64,000 nucleotides of DNA from Entrophospora sp. SA101 (Eukaryota; Glomeromycota; Glomeromycetes; Entrophosporales; Entrophosporaceae). The position numbers and the translations under genes were made by a program. The DNA is taken from contig CAUDNR010002458.1 of the NCBI GenBank assembly GCA_958430865.1, positions 23,678 to 87,677 on the forward strand, in the 5' to 3' direction. Positions within the stretch are counted from its first letter, which is position 1; the number at the start of each line of letters is the position of its first letter. This document shows positions 25,464 through 41,539 of this stretch, in pieces. The notes under the pieces were generated by a model. That model ran no database searches. It was not told where the DNA came from and was given only the letters and a program-made list of their open reading frames with translations.

Positions 25464-28253
25464 CGGTCTTGAACAAGGTAACCATATTTTTTGTATATTA
25501 TTGTAAAAAAGTTTTTTTTTATGTTTGATAATGTTTTTTTATAGCTGTTTATTTCTCAACACATTAAGAAATTTTATGATTAACTTTAACCATTTATTTA
25601 ATATAATAATGGTTACTAAATTCAGAATTTCTCAATTTTTATTATTATTTTAATTTTATTTAATTTATTTTTTTTTTTTTTTGCAAAACTAACAACTTTT
25701 CTCGTTCCCGAAAACTTTATTAGAAAGATATAAAAGTAAATAAAAAATTTTTATTTCATGTTTCTATACCAATCACTTTACTCAATCATACCTATAATGT
25801 TTAAATAGTCATTTATGAATTAAGAGTTTTTTAAAGGTACATAATTTTTGTCACGAGTTTAGATCAATAATCGCCACTACCGTTTTTTTTTAAAAAGCTT
25901 TTAATTCGTGGCCCGCCGATTGATGATGGAAATTCATTAATAAAAACCGAGAGGATCATCATTAATGTAATTAATAAATGTATTGTGTGACAAAAAGTTA
26001 CATATTTATTATAAAAGTTTTGTAGAAATTATATCTTTGGAGAGGTTTTTTTTCATTATATTAAAATAAATAGTTTACTTCGGAGAAGCTACGGATTCCG
26101 GCATAAAACCTATATTAATATTAATATTAATATGTTATTAATGTTAATATAATTTTTTTTAATTTAATGTATAGTTCGAAATTTTTTTCTATACATTACT
26201 ATTAGTAATGTTTTCAAATTAAAGTGTTTTCAATGACATTCATTATTATGAACCCTAAATATAAGTTTCCTATAGTTACTTGACAATAAAATATCTTAAT
26301 AAAATTCATAAGTTCTTTGATTTATAGCTTGTTTTTGGTGTTCTGGCTTTACAGCAGTATAATGTTGAATAGATTCTACTTTAGGAAATATTTCACCATT
26401 TTTATTAATTCTGCATGCATATTCCATATCCAGTGTGTGTGTTTACATTAAAGGTAGCTAGCTAGCAGAAAATTCGTGCAACAAAATTTGAAAAAAGAAA
26501 TTATTGAAACAAAATATACTTTTATTTATTATATTAGAATAATTCCATCTTTTATTAATAAATCATTGATGTTTTTGAGTATAATTCTATTTTTATTGAT
26601 AACCAAAAACAAGGCTTAGCTGTTTAATCATTTCCTTGTGTGTGAATTCCTTCATATACTAAATATTCATGATGGTCATGATTATTATTCAATACATTTG
26701 ATATTACCATTGACATAACAAAAAATTGTATCACACAAGTAATGATAATACCAAGATCATGCATAAATGAAAATTTTAATAATGCATGTTTACCCAGATC
26801 TTTGGGATTAACAAAATAAATTTTTTTTCCTGATTATCAATTATGGTTCCTTATGAATAATAAATCTGATGTTAATCATGTCAGATTTAAATTAAGAATT
26901 TCCTATCTCAAACATTCAGTTTACCATGAAATTTTTACGGGTGAAGTTTCCCCATGTTTGGAGGCTTTGGCTTTCCCTTATTTTCCTCTCAGACCAGGCT
27001 TGGCTGTTACCATATACTTATAATGATTGAGTCATGTGATTTTATAATCCAGCGACATAAAGAATATCATTGCTATTTTGGGATTCGAGATTTGGCATTT
27101 TAATGTCACTATACTTTCTAAAATTGGAATAATTTTGACCACTGGAATCACCAACCAATTTGGGCTGCATGTATATTGTTGAGACATTTTCAAGGTTTTA
27201 ATCATGGAAAATTTTAATTGTAAGAATTTGATAAAAGAAAATTTGAACAGATTTTTTGGAATTGTTTGTGTTATCTTGTTTTTTTATTATTCTTTTAATT
27301 ATTTGGAAGTTTGGATCAAATGTTCTTTAATTAAACAATTTTAATACAGTTGCTCACTTTACATTTTTTATTTTTATATCATGTGAATTCACTATAATGC
27401 AATTGGTACTTACTATTTATTCATTGTACATTTAGTATTAACTGTAGGTTTATATTATCATTATCATTATCACTATCATAAGGATTATAGTTGGTGGAAA
27501 ATTTAAACCATGTTTACCTAGTACAATAATGAAATATAAGGATTGAAATATTTATATCAAAAACATCTGTGTAACCAATGTTGGTTTGATAATTACACAG
27601 AACAATTTAATCTCAGACTCCTTTTTGCTGGTGGAGATCCCAATTGTCATTTATAGAATTTTCAGTGGATGTACAATTACTGATAATTTTGAAAAATTAC
27701 CAGGATATGGAATTTTTTACATGAATTTAGTTTCATCAACCTATCCAAACTTGCTAACATCCTAAAGGTTCAGAACAACATAAATTCATCAGCTTCAAAT
27801 AAGATGTAATTTATCCATTTTCTAGAATGACCATTTTTTTTGTTACTTTACAAAAATACTAACCCTTTAACCATCAATATTGACTTACTTGAAATTTTCC
27901 AAATTTTAGGTAACCTATCTATGTAGTTTCCAATAACAATATCAACATAACCAGGACCTAATAAGTTGCAAAAAGCAGATGTCAAAACAAAAGACTCTCA
28001 GGGATAAAGTTGCTTGCTGGAACCTTTTAATGACTGCTGAAACTCTGCTGAAATTCTAATAAACAATTAGTGTGTAACCTGCTGAAACTCTGCTAATTGT
28101 TGAAATCCCTAAATGCAAAACTCTGCTGAAACTCTAACAAAAAATTAGTGTGTTACCTGCCAAAACTCTGCCAATTGATTTCCAGAGGAGTTTTGGCAAG
28201 CAACCATACTCAGGGAAAGCCAAAAATCAGTGATCAATATCAAAGATGAAACA
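25464..28253. other. Downstream part of duplication copy A, mostly non-coding
   Basis: This is the 3' flank of PRP43. Apart from two possible minus-strand exons (26296-26812) I see no gene. Near 28036-28200 a phrase close to CTGCTGAAACTCTGCTAA recurs three or four times with TTAGTGTGTAACC spacers, an imperfect tandem repeat. Confidence 0.45.
26296..26812 (-). CDS. Possible exons of a small unknown gene (copy A)
   Basis: Two minus-strand open stretches look better than chance. The first (about 26812-26624) encodes HALLKFSFMHDLGIIITC and continues through one hydrophobic, membrane-like stretch (VIQFFVMSMVISNVL) to NNNHDHHEYLVYEGIH and a stop. The second (26410-26296) follows a TGCATGCAG acceptor and encodes NGEIFPKVESIQHYTAVKP, ending TYEFY and a stop. 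Each ends in its own stop, so they are either two 3' ends or unrelated. I do not recognise either. Codon use is not decisive in DNA this AT-rich. Confidence 0.22.
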
Positions 28254-29335
28254 CAATAAGCCACGCCATGTGCATGATGTGAAGAATCAAAATCGATTTG
28301 CCATGGCAAATATTCCTTTATAAATATCTTTGAATAAAAATGAATTTTTCGTAAATACGAGTTCACGACCATTTAAAGACACATTACATGGAGAGAACCC
28401 ATAATAGGCAAAAATGCTGTAAGCTGGTGTACAATAGCTTTACGAATGAAAAATTGATCAGGCCAGTCCGCAATAATGGGAATTGCATGGTTGGAAAGAT
28501 ATGCTTGCATTGGTTCTTGATCATGTACGATTCGGAGAGCCTTTGTATAATCTTCCACGCTTTTCAAATTGCTTTCAATGAAATCGAAGAGGATGGCATT
28601 CTGTACACCAACCTATCATTGTAACTATGCAACGTTGGTCTGTTCATGAGCTCGTCATTTCTTACCTATATAGACAGACTTGCATGCGATCACCATAAGA
28701 GGCACCAAGATTTGTGATAAATCGGTCATTGAGATGTTCCATAATCAACTCATCATCGATGATTTTTGGATCCAATGCCCAATTACGTGGTATTGCTGAC
28801 ATGTTGAGACGTGGATTTGTTACAACCGTAGCCATATGTGCTGCCCAAGATGTAGTGGTGGTATCAGGTTGTCTCTGAACGTGAATGCTATGATAATCAT
28901 CAACATTCAACACGAATACATTTTTTGAATGTTTTGTAAGTGCATTCTCTACATATTTCTCATGTTCATCTGCAATTTGCTTCTTTTTACGATCTACTGC
29001 TCTTGATGTTGTAGTTACTCCAAGACTTGTATCTACCAAGTTTAAATAGAATGCAAGGTTGAACTTAAAAGAGTTAATTTTGTATTATTTAAAACAAGAA
29101 GATAACACATGAACACTAAAATGGCCGAGCTGCTAAATAGAGTTGGTCAAAAAGCCCCTTCAAGCTTGGTTCTATTTATTGTAGCAATCAATCTTTTCAC
29201 TTACATCTTCCACTTCCTCTTTCCCTTCCGCATTTGTGGTTTTTATCTCCTAGGTTCTCTTTTTAAAAGATTTTCTACAAAATTCATATAACAAATGTTA
29301 CATAAAACAACATGTTACTTTCACTAAGTTGTTGT
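28254..29335 (-). pseudogene. Truncated second copy of the RING-like multicopy family
   Basis: On the minus strand this aligns with the 894-residue protein from just after its zinc-binding N terminus to shortly after the PLIGPLHV-like segment. It includes NVDDYHSIHVQRQPDTTTT, MEHLNDRFITNLGASYGD, IPIIADWPDQFFIRKAI and LPIMGSLHV. It is cut at the duplication junction (28254-28257), losing the CGHGYH end, and at the assembly gap (29336). The stretch towards 29335 matches the third copy at 44660-44980, with stops in both. About 28250-29024 is the reverse complement of 45141-45915 with almost no difference. Frame breaks and missing ends make this non-functional. Confidence 0.75.
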
Positions 29336-29345
29336 NNNNNNNNNN
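29336..29345. other. Assembly gap (ten N)
   Basis: Ten consecutive N separate the sequence holding duplication copy A from that holding copy B. The true distance and the order or orientation across it are not established by the sequence. Confidence 1.
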
Positions 29346-29408
29346 CTTCTAAAATTTCCATTATATACATTGACTATAAATAATAAAAATTTTTAGAAAG
29401 TTTCAAGA

Positions 29409-29602
29409 AATTAATAATTAATTAACTTATAATTTACCCTGCGATCAATAGGAATGAATGCGCAAGATTCCTCTATATTAATAAATTCTCTACCATCAAC
29501 AATTTTAAAAATCTCAAGTCTCAAATCATCATCCTTTTCTCCATTGTTATCATTTTTGTTTTTTTCTTCCTGCTTATTATAATGATTTTGATTTCCAGTC
29601 AT
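29409..29602 (-). CDS. Hypothetical first exon or gene fragment
   Basis: An ATG at 29602 opens 63 residues: an Asn/Lys/Glu-rich start, then LRLEIFKIVDGREFINIEES and CAFIPIDR, followed by a possible donor (AGGGTAAATT). The middle faintly resembles the N terminus of fungal SAM-dependent methyltransferases of the 'REYHN...LP.D..E.DR' kind, but the rest of such a gene is absent. The assembly gap is close by. Confidence 0.25.
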
Positions 29603-29984
29603 TATTTTTATTTTTTAAAAAATTGAATTCATCTATAATATTTATATTGCATTACGTTGTAGATTTTAATTGAGAAAAATTAATTGCTGTATGAAATATG
29701 GTTTCATTCAGCGTGGGGAACATATGATTTTTATCAATCATACTTTGGTTTTATCACGCAAAAAAAGGAAATTTGATCCGAACCAATTGAACCAATTATA
29801 TAAATTTAAATTTAAATTCATACAGTCCCCAGCGAAAAGAATGGAGATGGGAATGTCTTCTCTTTTTTTGAGTATAGCATTGCCATTTTCCAATTGAGAT
29901 ATTTATTTATTGTACTAAATTGCACATGGAATGCTATTCAAAAAACAATGAAAAAAAAAAAACCTTAAATATTGTTTTTCTGCC

Positions 29985-30184
29985 AAGAGGTCCGAGTTTG
30001 TCAAACAATGAATTTTCCTGATGACTTTCATGATCTCAAATTATGTGGAAAACCTAAAGGAATAAAATTAATTTTAGAAGAGCGTGAATTATGGCCAAAA
30101 GAAGGTTTAAGATTAACTTGCACTAATAAGAACATTGAAGCAAATACAAGTTATCCAAATTGTTGTGCAAGGCATAAATTATAG
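29985..30184 (+). pseudogene. DDE transposase relic
   Basis: The short stretch reads DDFHDLKLCGKPKGIKLIL and ELWPKEGLRLTCTNKN, then CCARHKL and a stop. It aligns with the insert between the second Asp and Glu of the transposase at 7432-9766 (NGQPKGMKIVLEERGLWK ... LGCCAFRIL). Neither catalytic residue is present. No inverted ends are visible nearby. Confidence 0.6.
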
Positions 30185-31233
30185 ACAAGCACCATAAGTC
30201 AGTATTTTCAAATTCTTGATATCCTACTTAATAATTTGTCTAGAATTTTTTTAAAAGAATTAGCTTGCCTTTCAACAACAACTGTGTTGTGTTATATTGT
30301 CATGCTGAATAATAAAATGAATCAAATATATAATTATGAAAGAAAATATTTAACTTTCGTTATCTTGACAGCTAAAAGTTAGACTGAAACAATTTTACTA
30401 CCATTTGGTTTCTCTTAACAATGTAATTCAAATGGCTAGTACTTTTGAGCTTTTACAACTTCCGTATTAATGAATAGCTTTCGTGTATAAGTATTTAATT
30501 TTAATTTCTTCTGATCCACTTTACTTGAAACGATACCAATGTAGTACAAGATGGAAAATACCGTCATTCAACCAAAATTATCAAGAGGCATGATGGTAAA
30601 TTCGTCTTAACCTGATTACTGGTTGGTGAGAAAATGGAGAAAACGTTTAAAAAAAGGGCTAAAAATTACTAATTTTGCGCATTATTTGCAATACTAACTT
30701 TGATTAAAGTCTGAATGGAGAACATTGTCCTAATTTTTAGCTTTCATTTTAAAAAAAGAATCTTCAAATTTGTTACGTAATGAGTAAGATTAAAAAACTA
30801 AACCGCCATTCTTTTCGCCGGAGACCGTAATAAAATTTTTAGCTTAAAATTATTATGCGAAAGGTTGATTATGTATGTTTAAACATTTTCTCTTTTCGAT
30901 TGTTGGAACAAACTTTACACTCTGCAAACTCATCATGTTCACATCTCCACATTCTAGTTTATTGTGGGTTTTCTTCGTGCCGTTTTTTTTGTGACGGGTT
31001 AGAATTAATTAAAACAGGCGAAGATTACGGTACTGTCATTATAGTTTCAGATGCAGGGAAGCGAAAGGGCAGAATAAGAATCGTCATTGTAAAAATCATT
31101 ATTGTTTTTGAGAAAAAGAAGCTTCGACTAAATCTATTTTACTAACCCAATATTTAACTAATGTACAAATTTTATCAAGTATATATTTGGAGGCAAATTT
31201 TTATTTATCTCATGAAATAGATATATAAATAAA
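30185..31233. other. No gene seen
   Basis: Spacer between the transposase relic and duplication copy B. One 96-codon open stretch near 30855 has no conserved feature and a Cys/Phe/Ile-rich composition typical of chance. Confidence 0.4.
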
Positions 31234-31519
31234 TTATCAGATAGGTCCTATGTAATCACTGACAGAAATAAACAAACTTATTTTTGCAACTTTATATTAT
31301 AATCATGTGATACAATCAGTTTATCGTTTAATAATAAGAAATATATTTGAATTAAAGAAAAAAAAATTTTTCTGCCAGTAATATGTCGGACCATCTAATA
31401 ATTCATTCATCAGGTATATAGGTATCGGATACCTATAGGCAATATCCTTTTTTTCACGTGCCCGAAGGACACGTGAAAAACATATTGACCTACAGATCAG
31501 GTCGATACCTACCTGATAA

Positions 31520-33695
31520 CAAGAACTATTCCGGGACCCTAGTAGAAGTGGAAAAATTATATTAGATAGAATCATTTTAACCATATTTAGTATCTCATTT
31601 AATGAATAGACCAGACCAAAATTTGTTGGTCTCAATGGACCCGGTTTATATTTGATGATCCTACTATAATTGATGGATGAAGTTGCTGCGATGTGAATGA
31701 ACTTTGCAATACTCGTTCAAAAAAAATTAGATCTGGTACACTGTGGACAAATTTTGCCGTCACATTATGATTTGATATAACCATTTCTGTACTATTTACT
31801 AAGAAACAAAAAAAAATTTTTTATATTTGAAAATCATTGGCAGAATTTTCTTGAAAATATTTGGAGTTTTTCGGGAGATTCATGATATTTTACTGCAGTG
31901 ACATCAGTTACAACGTACCCGTTAATGTGATGCATAAAGATTACAAGATTGAAATCTGCTTGCTACAATCATAGGGCTCGTACAAGAACATTGCAGGCTG
32001 TGGCTTTTCTGTGATTGGCCATATTACTTGCAGAGTGAAATTGTTTATAAAAATTCTATAAACCCAAATCAGGTAGCTTTTCTTGGAAAAAAAATTTTTC
32101 TACAAGGAGAAAAGAATATTAATTATTATTAATATTATTATTATATTGTATATTCAAAGCCTTTAACAAAGCGATCAAGTGATGATTTAATAAACATTAT
32201 TGGGGCACTTTGTGTAACTAGTTATTATCTTTGCGCAATCAATGCCCCAGGTTAGAGAGAATTTGTTATCCATCAAAAAAATTTTTTGCCTAAAACATAT
32301 TAACAATGAATGTAACAATGAAATTAAACTTTAAAAATTTTTACAAAATTTATTATGATTTATATTGAAAAAAACTTTCAATAATAAATGAATCATCATC
32401 ATCATCTTATTAATTTACATTGTCAAAAAATCGTAAAGAACCACGGGCCAACATAAATTACTGAATGTGATTAATCAAGATGAAGTAATCAAAGATGATA
32501 GAAACGAATTAATAAAAGAATTGAAGTTTATTGTGCATTGATAATTTACAACATAACACAACATATATCTATCTATCTCGATATTTACGAAACTGCGAGT
32601 CTTATTGAATGATCATTTAAGGAAAAAAGGATGCGGGTGTTTATTTGTTTTAATTTTTCCTTTTAAAGATCAAAGGCTCTCAACAAAAAAAAAACGTGAG
32701 AATTCTAATTTATTTATATATATTGAACTATGAAGAAACATCTTTGAGAATATGAACAGAAAAAAGTTTTCTTCTCCAAATATCGAATTGATAAGTTAAG
32801 GAATTCTTTAAAATGAATTAAGGTAATGATAATAATGATGATAATAATTAGTTGCAATGTTTTATTACTAATTATTATTATTTTTTTCTTACCAAAGAAC
32901 GTTAATAATATACATACGTATTTAAGTATGTATGCAAGGTAAATAAATATTCACATCTATGAAATTATCATCTTTGTTATCATTATTATAATAAAATAAA
33001 ATGAAATAAAATAAAGTAAAATAAAATAAAACATATTTCAACGGGTACAATTATAATTTTTATCGAAGTTGTTAATTTAATCACGTAAATTCTATAAAGT
33101 CCAGATTTAATTATTGTAATTTTTTTAAAAAAAAAATCATTAAAAATTATCTATAATCTATTTTTTTAGGTAAATCTTGGGTACGACAAATAAATAATCA
33201 ATATATATATTATTATCTTTTTTCTCATTAAGATTATTATTATAGGATAGATTTCTTTATTTTTTTTTTTTCGTATCATTATTATGTTTTTATTATATAT
33301 TTTTCTTGATAAAATTTTAATCAAAATTCGTTGATTATATTGTGCACAAACAAATTTTTCGTCGTCGATTTTTCGTCAATATTTTATATGCGCGTAGAGA
33401 GATTGAAAAAAAAAATTTATGATTTTTTATTTTTATTTTTTTTTGATTCATTTATAAATATTTTTTTTTCCTGATTCTTTTTTATTATGGACTTTTCTTT
33501 TTCTTTTTTTTTCCTCAATAAATATATATTTAATATATATATACTATGTATATAAATTATTTTTTCATGATAATCGTGAATTCGAAATTTTGTTTGCTTG
33601 ATGATCACTAGTTGTATTACCTAGAATTTTTAGCTATCACACAAAAAAATACAAAGCCAATTAGAATCCAGTGTCATTCAAAAATTTTTTTAAAA
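31520..33695. other. Upstream DNA of PRP43, copy B, no gene seen
   Basis: Same sequence as 19679-21854. T-rich tracts directly precede the ATG. No distinct promoter element can be singled out. Confidence 0.4.
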
Positions 33696-36707
<3,012 letters not shown>

Positions 36708-39498
36708 CGGTCTTGAACAAGGTAACCATATTTTTTGTATATTATTGTAAAAAAGTTTTTTTTTATGTTTGATAATGTTTTTTTATAGCTGTTTATTTCT
36801 CAACACATTAAGAAATTTTATGATTAACTTTAACCATTTATTTAATATAATAATGGTTACTAAATTCAGAATTTCTCAATTTTTATTATTATTTTAATTT
36901 TATTTAATTTATTTTTTTTTTTTTTTGCAAAACTAACAACTTTTCTCGTTCCCGAAAACTTTATTAGAAAGATATAAAAGTAAATAAAAAATTTTTATTT
37001 CATGTTTCTATACCAATCACTTTACTCAATCATACCTATAATGTTTAAATAGTCATTTATGAATTAAGAGTTTTTTAAAGGTACATAATTTTTGTCACGA
37101 GTTTAGATCAATAATCGCCACTACCGTTTTTTTTTAAAAAGCTTTTAATTCGTGGCCCGCCGATTGATGATGGAAATTCATTAATAAAAACCGAGAGGAT
37201 CATCATTAATGTAATTAATAAATGTATTGTGTGACAAAAAGTTACATATTTATTATAAAAGTTTTGTAGAAATTATATCTTTGGAGAGGTTTTTTTTCAT
37301 TATATTAAAATAAATAGTTTACTTCGGAGAAGCTACGGATTCCGGCATAAAACCTATATTAATATTAATATTAATATGTTATTAATGTTAATATAATTTT
37401 TTTTAATTTAATGTATAGTTCGAAATTTTTTTCTATACATTACTATTAGTAATGTTTTCAAATTAAAGTGTTTTCAATGACATTCATTATTATGAACCCT
37501 AAATATAAGTTTCCTATAGTTACTTGACAATAAAATATCTTAATAAAATTCATAAGTTCTTTGATTTATAGCTTGTTTTTGGTGTTCTGGCTTTACAGCA
37601 GTATAATGTTGAATAGATTCTACTTTAGGAAATATTTCACCATTTTTATTAATTCTGCATGCATATTCCATATCCAGTGTGTGTGTTTACATTAAAGGTA
37701 GCTAGCTAGCAGAAAATTCGTGCAACAAAATTTGAAAAAAGAAATTATTGAAACAAAATATACTTTTATTTATTATATTAGAATAATTCCATCTTTTATT
37801 AATAAATCATTGATGTTTTTGAGTATAATTCTATTTTTATTGATAACCAAAAACAAGGCTTAGCTGTTTAATCATTTCCTTGTGTGTGAATTCCTTCATA
37901 TACTAAATATTCATGATGGTCATGATTATTATTCAATACATTTGATATTACCATTGACATAACAAAAAATTGTATCACACAAGTAATGATAATACCAAGA
38001 TCATGCATAAATGAAAATTTTAATAATGCATGTTTACCCAGATCTTTGGGATTAACAAAATAAATTTTTTTTCCTGATTATCAATTATGGTTCCTTATGA
38101 ATAATAAATCTGATGTTAATCATGTCAGATTTAAATTAAGAATTTCCTATCTCAAACATTCAGTTTACCATGAAATTTTTACGGGTGAAGTTTCCCCATG
38201 TTTGGAGGCTTTGGCTTTCCCTTATTTTCCTCTCAGACCAGGCTTGGCTGTTACCATATACTTATAATGATTGAGTCATGTGATTTTATAATCCAGCGAC
38301 ATAAAGAATATCATTGCTATTTTGGGATTCGAGATTTGGCATTTTAATGTCACTATACTTTCTAAAATTGGAATAATTTTGACCACTGGAATCACCAACC
38401 AATTTGGGCTGCATGTATATTGTTGAGACATTTTCAAGGTTTTAATCATGGAAAATTTTAATTGTAAGAATTTGATAAAAGAAAATTTGAACAGATTTTT
38501 TGGAATTGTTTGTGTTATCTTGTTTTTTTATTATTCTTTTAATTATTTGGAAGTTTGGATCAAATGTTCTTTAATTAAACAATTTTAATACAGTTGCTCA
38601 CTTTACATTTTTTATTTTTATATCATGTGAATTCACTATAATGCAATTGGTACTTACTATTTATTCATTGTACATTTAGTATTAACTGTAGGTTTATATT
38701 ATCATTATCATTATCACTATCATAAGGATTATAGTTGGTGGAAAATTTAAACCATGTTTACCTAGTACAATAATGAAATATAAGGATTGAAATATTTATA
38801 TCAAAAACATCTGTGTAACCAATGTTGGTTTGATAATTACACAGAACAATTTAATCTCAGACTCCTTTTTGCTGGTGGAGATCCCAATTGTCATTTATAG
38901 AATTTTCAGTGGATGTACAATTACTGATAATTTTGAAAAATTACCAGGATATGGAATTTTTTACATGAATTTAGTTTCATCAACCTATCCAAACTTGCTA
39001 ACATCCTAAAGGTTCAGAACAACATAAATTCATCAGCTTCAAATAAGATGTAATTTATCCATTTTCTAGAATGACCATTTTTTTTGTTACTTTACAAAAA
39101 TACTAACCCTTTAACCATCAATATTGACTTACTTGAAATTTTCCAAATTTTAGGTAACCTATCTATGTAGTTTCCAATAACAATATCAACATAACCAGGA
39201 CCTAATAAGTTGCAAAAAGCAGATGTCAAAACAAAAGACTCTCAGGGATAAAGTTGCTTGCTGGAACCTTTTAATGACTGCTGAAACTCTGCTGAAATTC
39301 TAATAAACAATTAGTGTGTAACCTGCTGAAACTCTGCTAATTGTTGAAATCCCTAAATGCAAAACTCTGCTGAAACTCTAACAAAAAATTAGTGTGTTAC
39401 CTGCCAAAACTCTGCCAATTGATTTCCAGAGGAGTTTTGGCAAGCAACCATACTCAGGGAAAGCCAAAAATCAGTGATCAATATCAAAGATGAAACAC
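36708..39498. other. Downstream part of duplication copy B
   Basis: Equivalent to 25464-28253. The possible minus-strand exons recur at 37540-38056 with the same sequence and the same uncertainty. Confidence 0.4.
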
Positions 39499-39499
39499 A

Positions 39500-39625
39500 A
39501 TGAACCAATCTGAAGAGAAGGATTCCATTGAAGAGTTGGGTGATGATGGAACCCAAAACAAGCCTGAAGAGATTGTTGATTCAGGTACAAGTGCCAGTAA
39601 ATTAAAATTGGTGAAAACCACCAGG
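39500..39625 (+). CDS. Possible first exon of an unknown gene
   Basis: ATG at 39500 opens about 42 codons of acidic, polar sequence (NQSEEKDSIEELGDDGTQ) ending at a donor-like AGGTGATG. The ATG sits exactly on the right boundary of duplication copy B, so the same start in copy A would be cut off. Later fragments (near 39828 and 39948-40034, with LEAYLRKKGLPMKF) may be further exons, but stops intervene. No family recognised. Confidence 0.25.
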
Positions 39626-41284
39626 TGATGAGAAAAAATTTGCTAATTTAATCTTATCTGTCAAATCATATTTATTTAATATATTTATTATACGGGGCAT
39701 GCTGCAACAAAACCAGACAAAGTGAACATTGGTATTACCAAAAATTTCAGGGATCAATATGTTTGTTTTAATATCACAATTGTATCACAATGTAATGTGA
39801 TCATGAATATTTGCTTTTTTTGCTTAGGATTATCTCTAGACAAAAATAGTTAATATGAAACTCATCTACATCAGATCTACTATGGAACCCAAGAATTATA
39901 GTACTATCAGAAGAAAGAACAAGGTGAAAAATTGCTCCTTATATTTTCAAAATATATGATGCTCAGACACTGGAAGCTTATCTAAGAAAGAAAGGATTAC
40001 CTATGAAATTTACCAAGAAAAATCATAACCAGTAAAAGAACCTTATCACAAAATCATGAAGAATTTAAAAAGAAAAGAAAATTGGAAGGGAAATAATTCA
40101 CTACCTAACTTATCTTTTAAAGATTAAAGAAATTAAAAAAGATTTTGTAACAATATGTGAATACGTAGTATTAATTTTTCTTATTTCGCGTGGGTAGTAC
40201 AAATTATTTTGAACATGTGTCACATAGAAAACACGAATTGATTTCGTGATGGATTAATCACACGCTTCGAACGTGTTACGTTCATTTATTTTATTTATTA
40301 TACCAATAGTTATCTTTACATGCGGAAATAGCTAATATTATTTATTATCATTATTAATTCATATTATTAATATTAAGTTAATTATTAAGCTGCAGCTTTC
40401 CGGGAAGCCCTATGGACATGAAACACCATATGCTCAAATATTAATTTATATTTATATTTGACTCTAATTTGAATTAATTAAATCATGAATCACAGAATCA
40501 AAAATTACACAATCTCTGACTTCATTTCTTCTTCTTCCAACTCAGAAGTTCACACTGAGGGTGCTGTTGACATTCCCTTTCTTTCAACATGTGTAAAACG
40601 CAATGAAATAAATAAAATGCACCACTGGATAATCGGCCAAACATTCCTTCATCACCATTCTCTCATTATCGCCATCATGATCCAACAATGTTCCGACCAT
40701 GGCATCCATCCAAAAATCTGATCACCATGTAAAAAAATATGTAAAAAAAAAATAATTAGAAAATTTTGTTTTCAATTAATCAATCTTTTTATTTATCATA
40801 AATAAAAATTGTTTTTTCGTTTTTCACTTATCAAAAATTATGCAATCAGATATTGATCCAGAATTAATATATTACAACAATCATGATTATTATGTTTATA
40901 TGGAGTAGTACTGCTCTAAGCCTAGAAATACCATCTTCGAATTCACCATCTTTGAATGATTTAAATACTGCTAATTCTCAAACTCTTGCTAAAAAAAATA
41001 AATGATTTATGAGGAGGAAGTGAAAAAAGGAGTATTGCTTTAAACAGGAAGGTGATTTTGTGAAATGTCAAGTAACTGTAAAGTGAGGTGATAAAGAAAT
41101 TATGTGTGGAGAAGGATTGAATGTTTTCAAAATACTATCGCAGAACATAAAATTGTTAAAGATGGTAGTGAAGTAAAAAAAAGATATATTGTTGATAATG
41201 ATTAGAGATTAGACTTGAGAATTTTTTTCAATTGATCGATTAACCATGATATCAATAAATGCACAAAAAGTTGATGGCCAATAA
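39626..41284. other. No convincing gene
   Basis: Only short open stretches, none conserved. One at 40485-40721 has 78 codons with no domain. The TSD of the neighbouring MITE ends this stretch. Confidence 0.35.
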
Positions 41285-41531
41285 CAGGGTTGGCATGATG
41301 GACCAATGGATCAGTGGACTCTGGTCAAATGCTCACTTGGGCTATTGGTCTATTCAAAATTCACAATGGATTTCATCTGGTCTATTGGTAGTCCATTTAT
41401 TTTATTGGTTATTCAGGGGGTGTGACGCAATAGACCATCAATAGACCAGAAATTAATGGATCATCAATAGATCCAATGGACCTGGTCCAAAATCTATTGA
41501 TCACAATGGACCCGGTCATTTGCCAACCCTG
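41285..41531. mobile_element. hAT-type MITE with perfect 8-base target duplication
   Basis: The 247-base element begins CAGGGTTGGCA and ends TGCCAACCCTG (terminal inverted repeats of at least 11 bases). GCCAATAA stands immediately outside both ends (41277-41284 and 41532-41539), the 8-base duplication expected for hAT insertions. Inside, the phrase CAATGGACC/GGTCCATTG and close variants recur many times in both orientations, like subterminal binding sites. There is no transposase ORF. A related piece lies at 60138-60221. Confidence 0.88.
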
Positions 41532-41539
41532 GCCAATAA

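Noticed and set aside
30855..31145. 96-codon plus-strand open frame
   Set aside because: It has no homology-like motif, and its composition is typical of random AT-rich DNA.
40485..40721. 78-codon plus-strand open frame
   Set aside because: There is no domain, no splice context, and it lies in repeat-poor AT-rich spacer.
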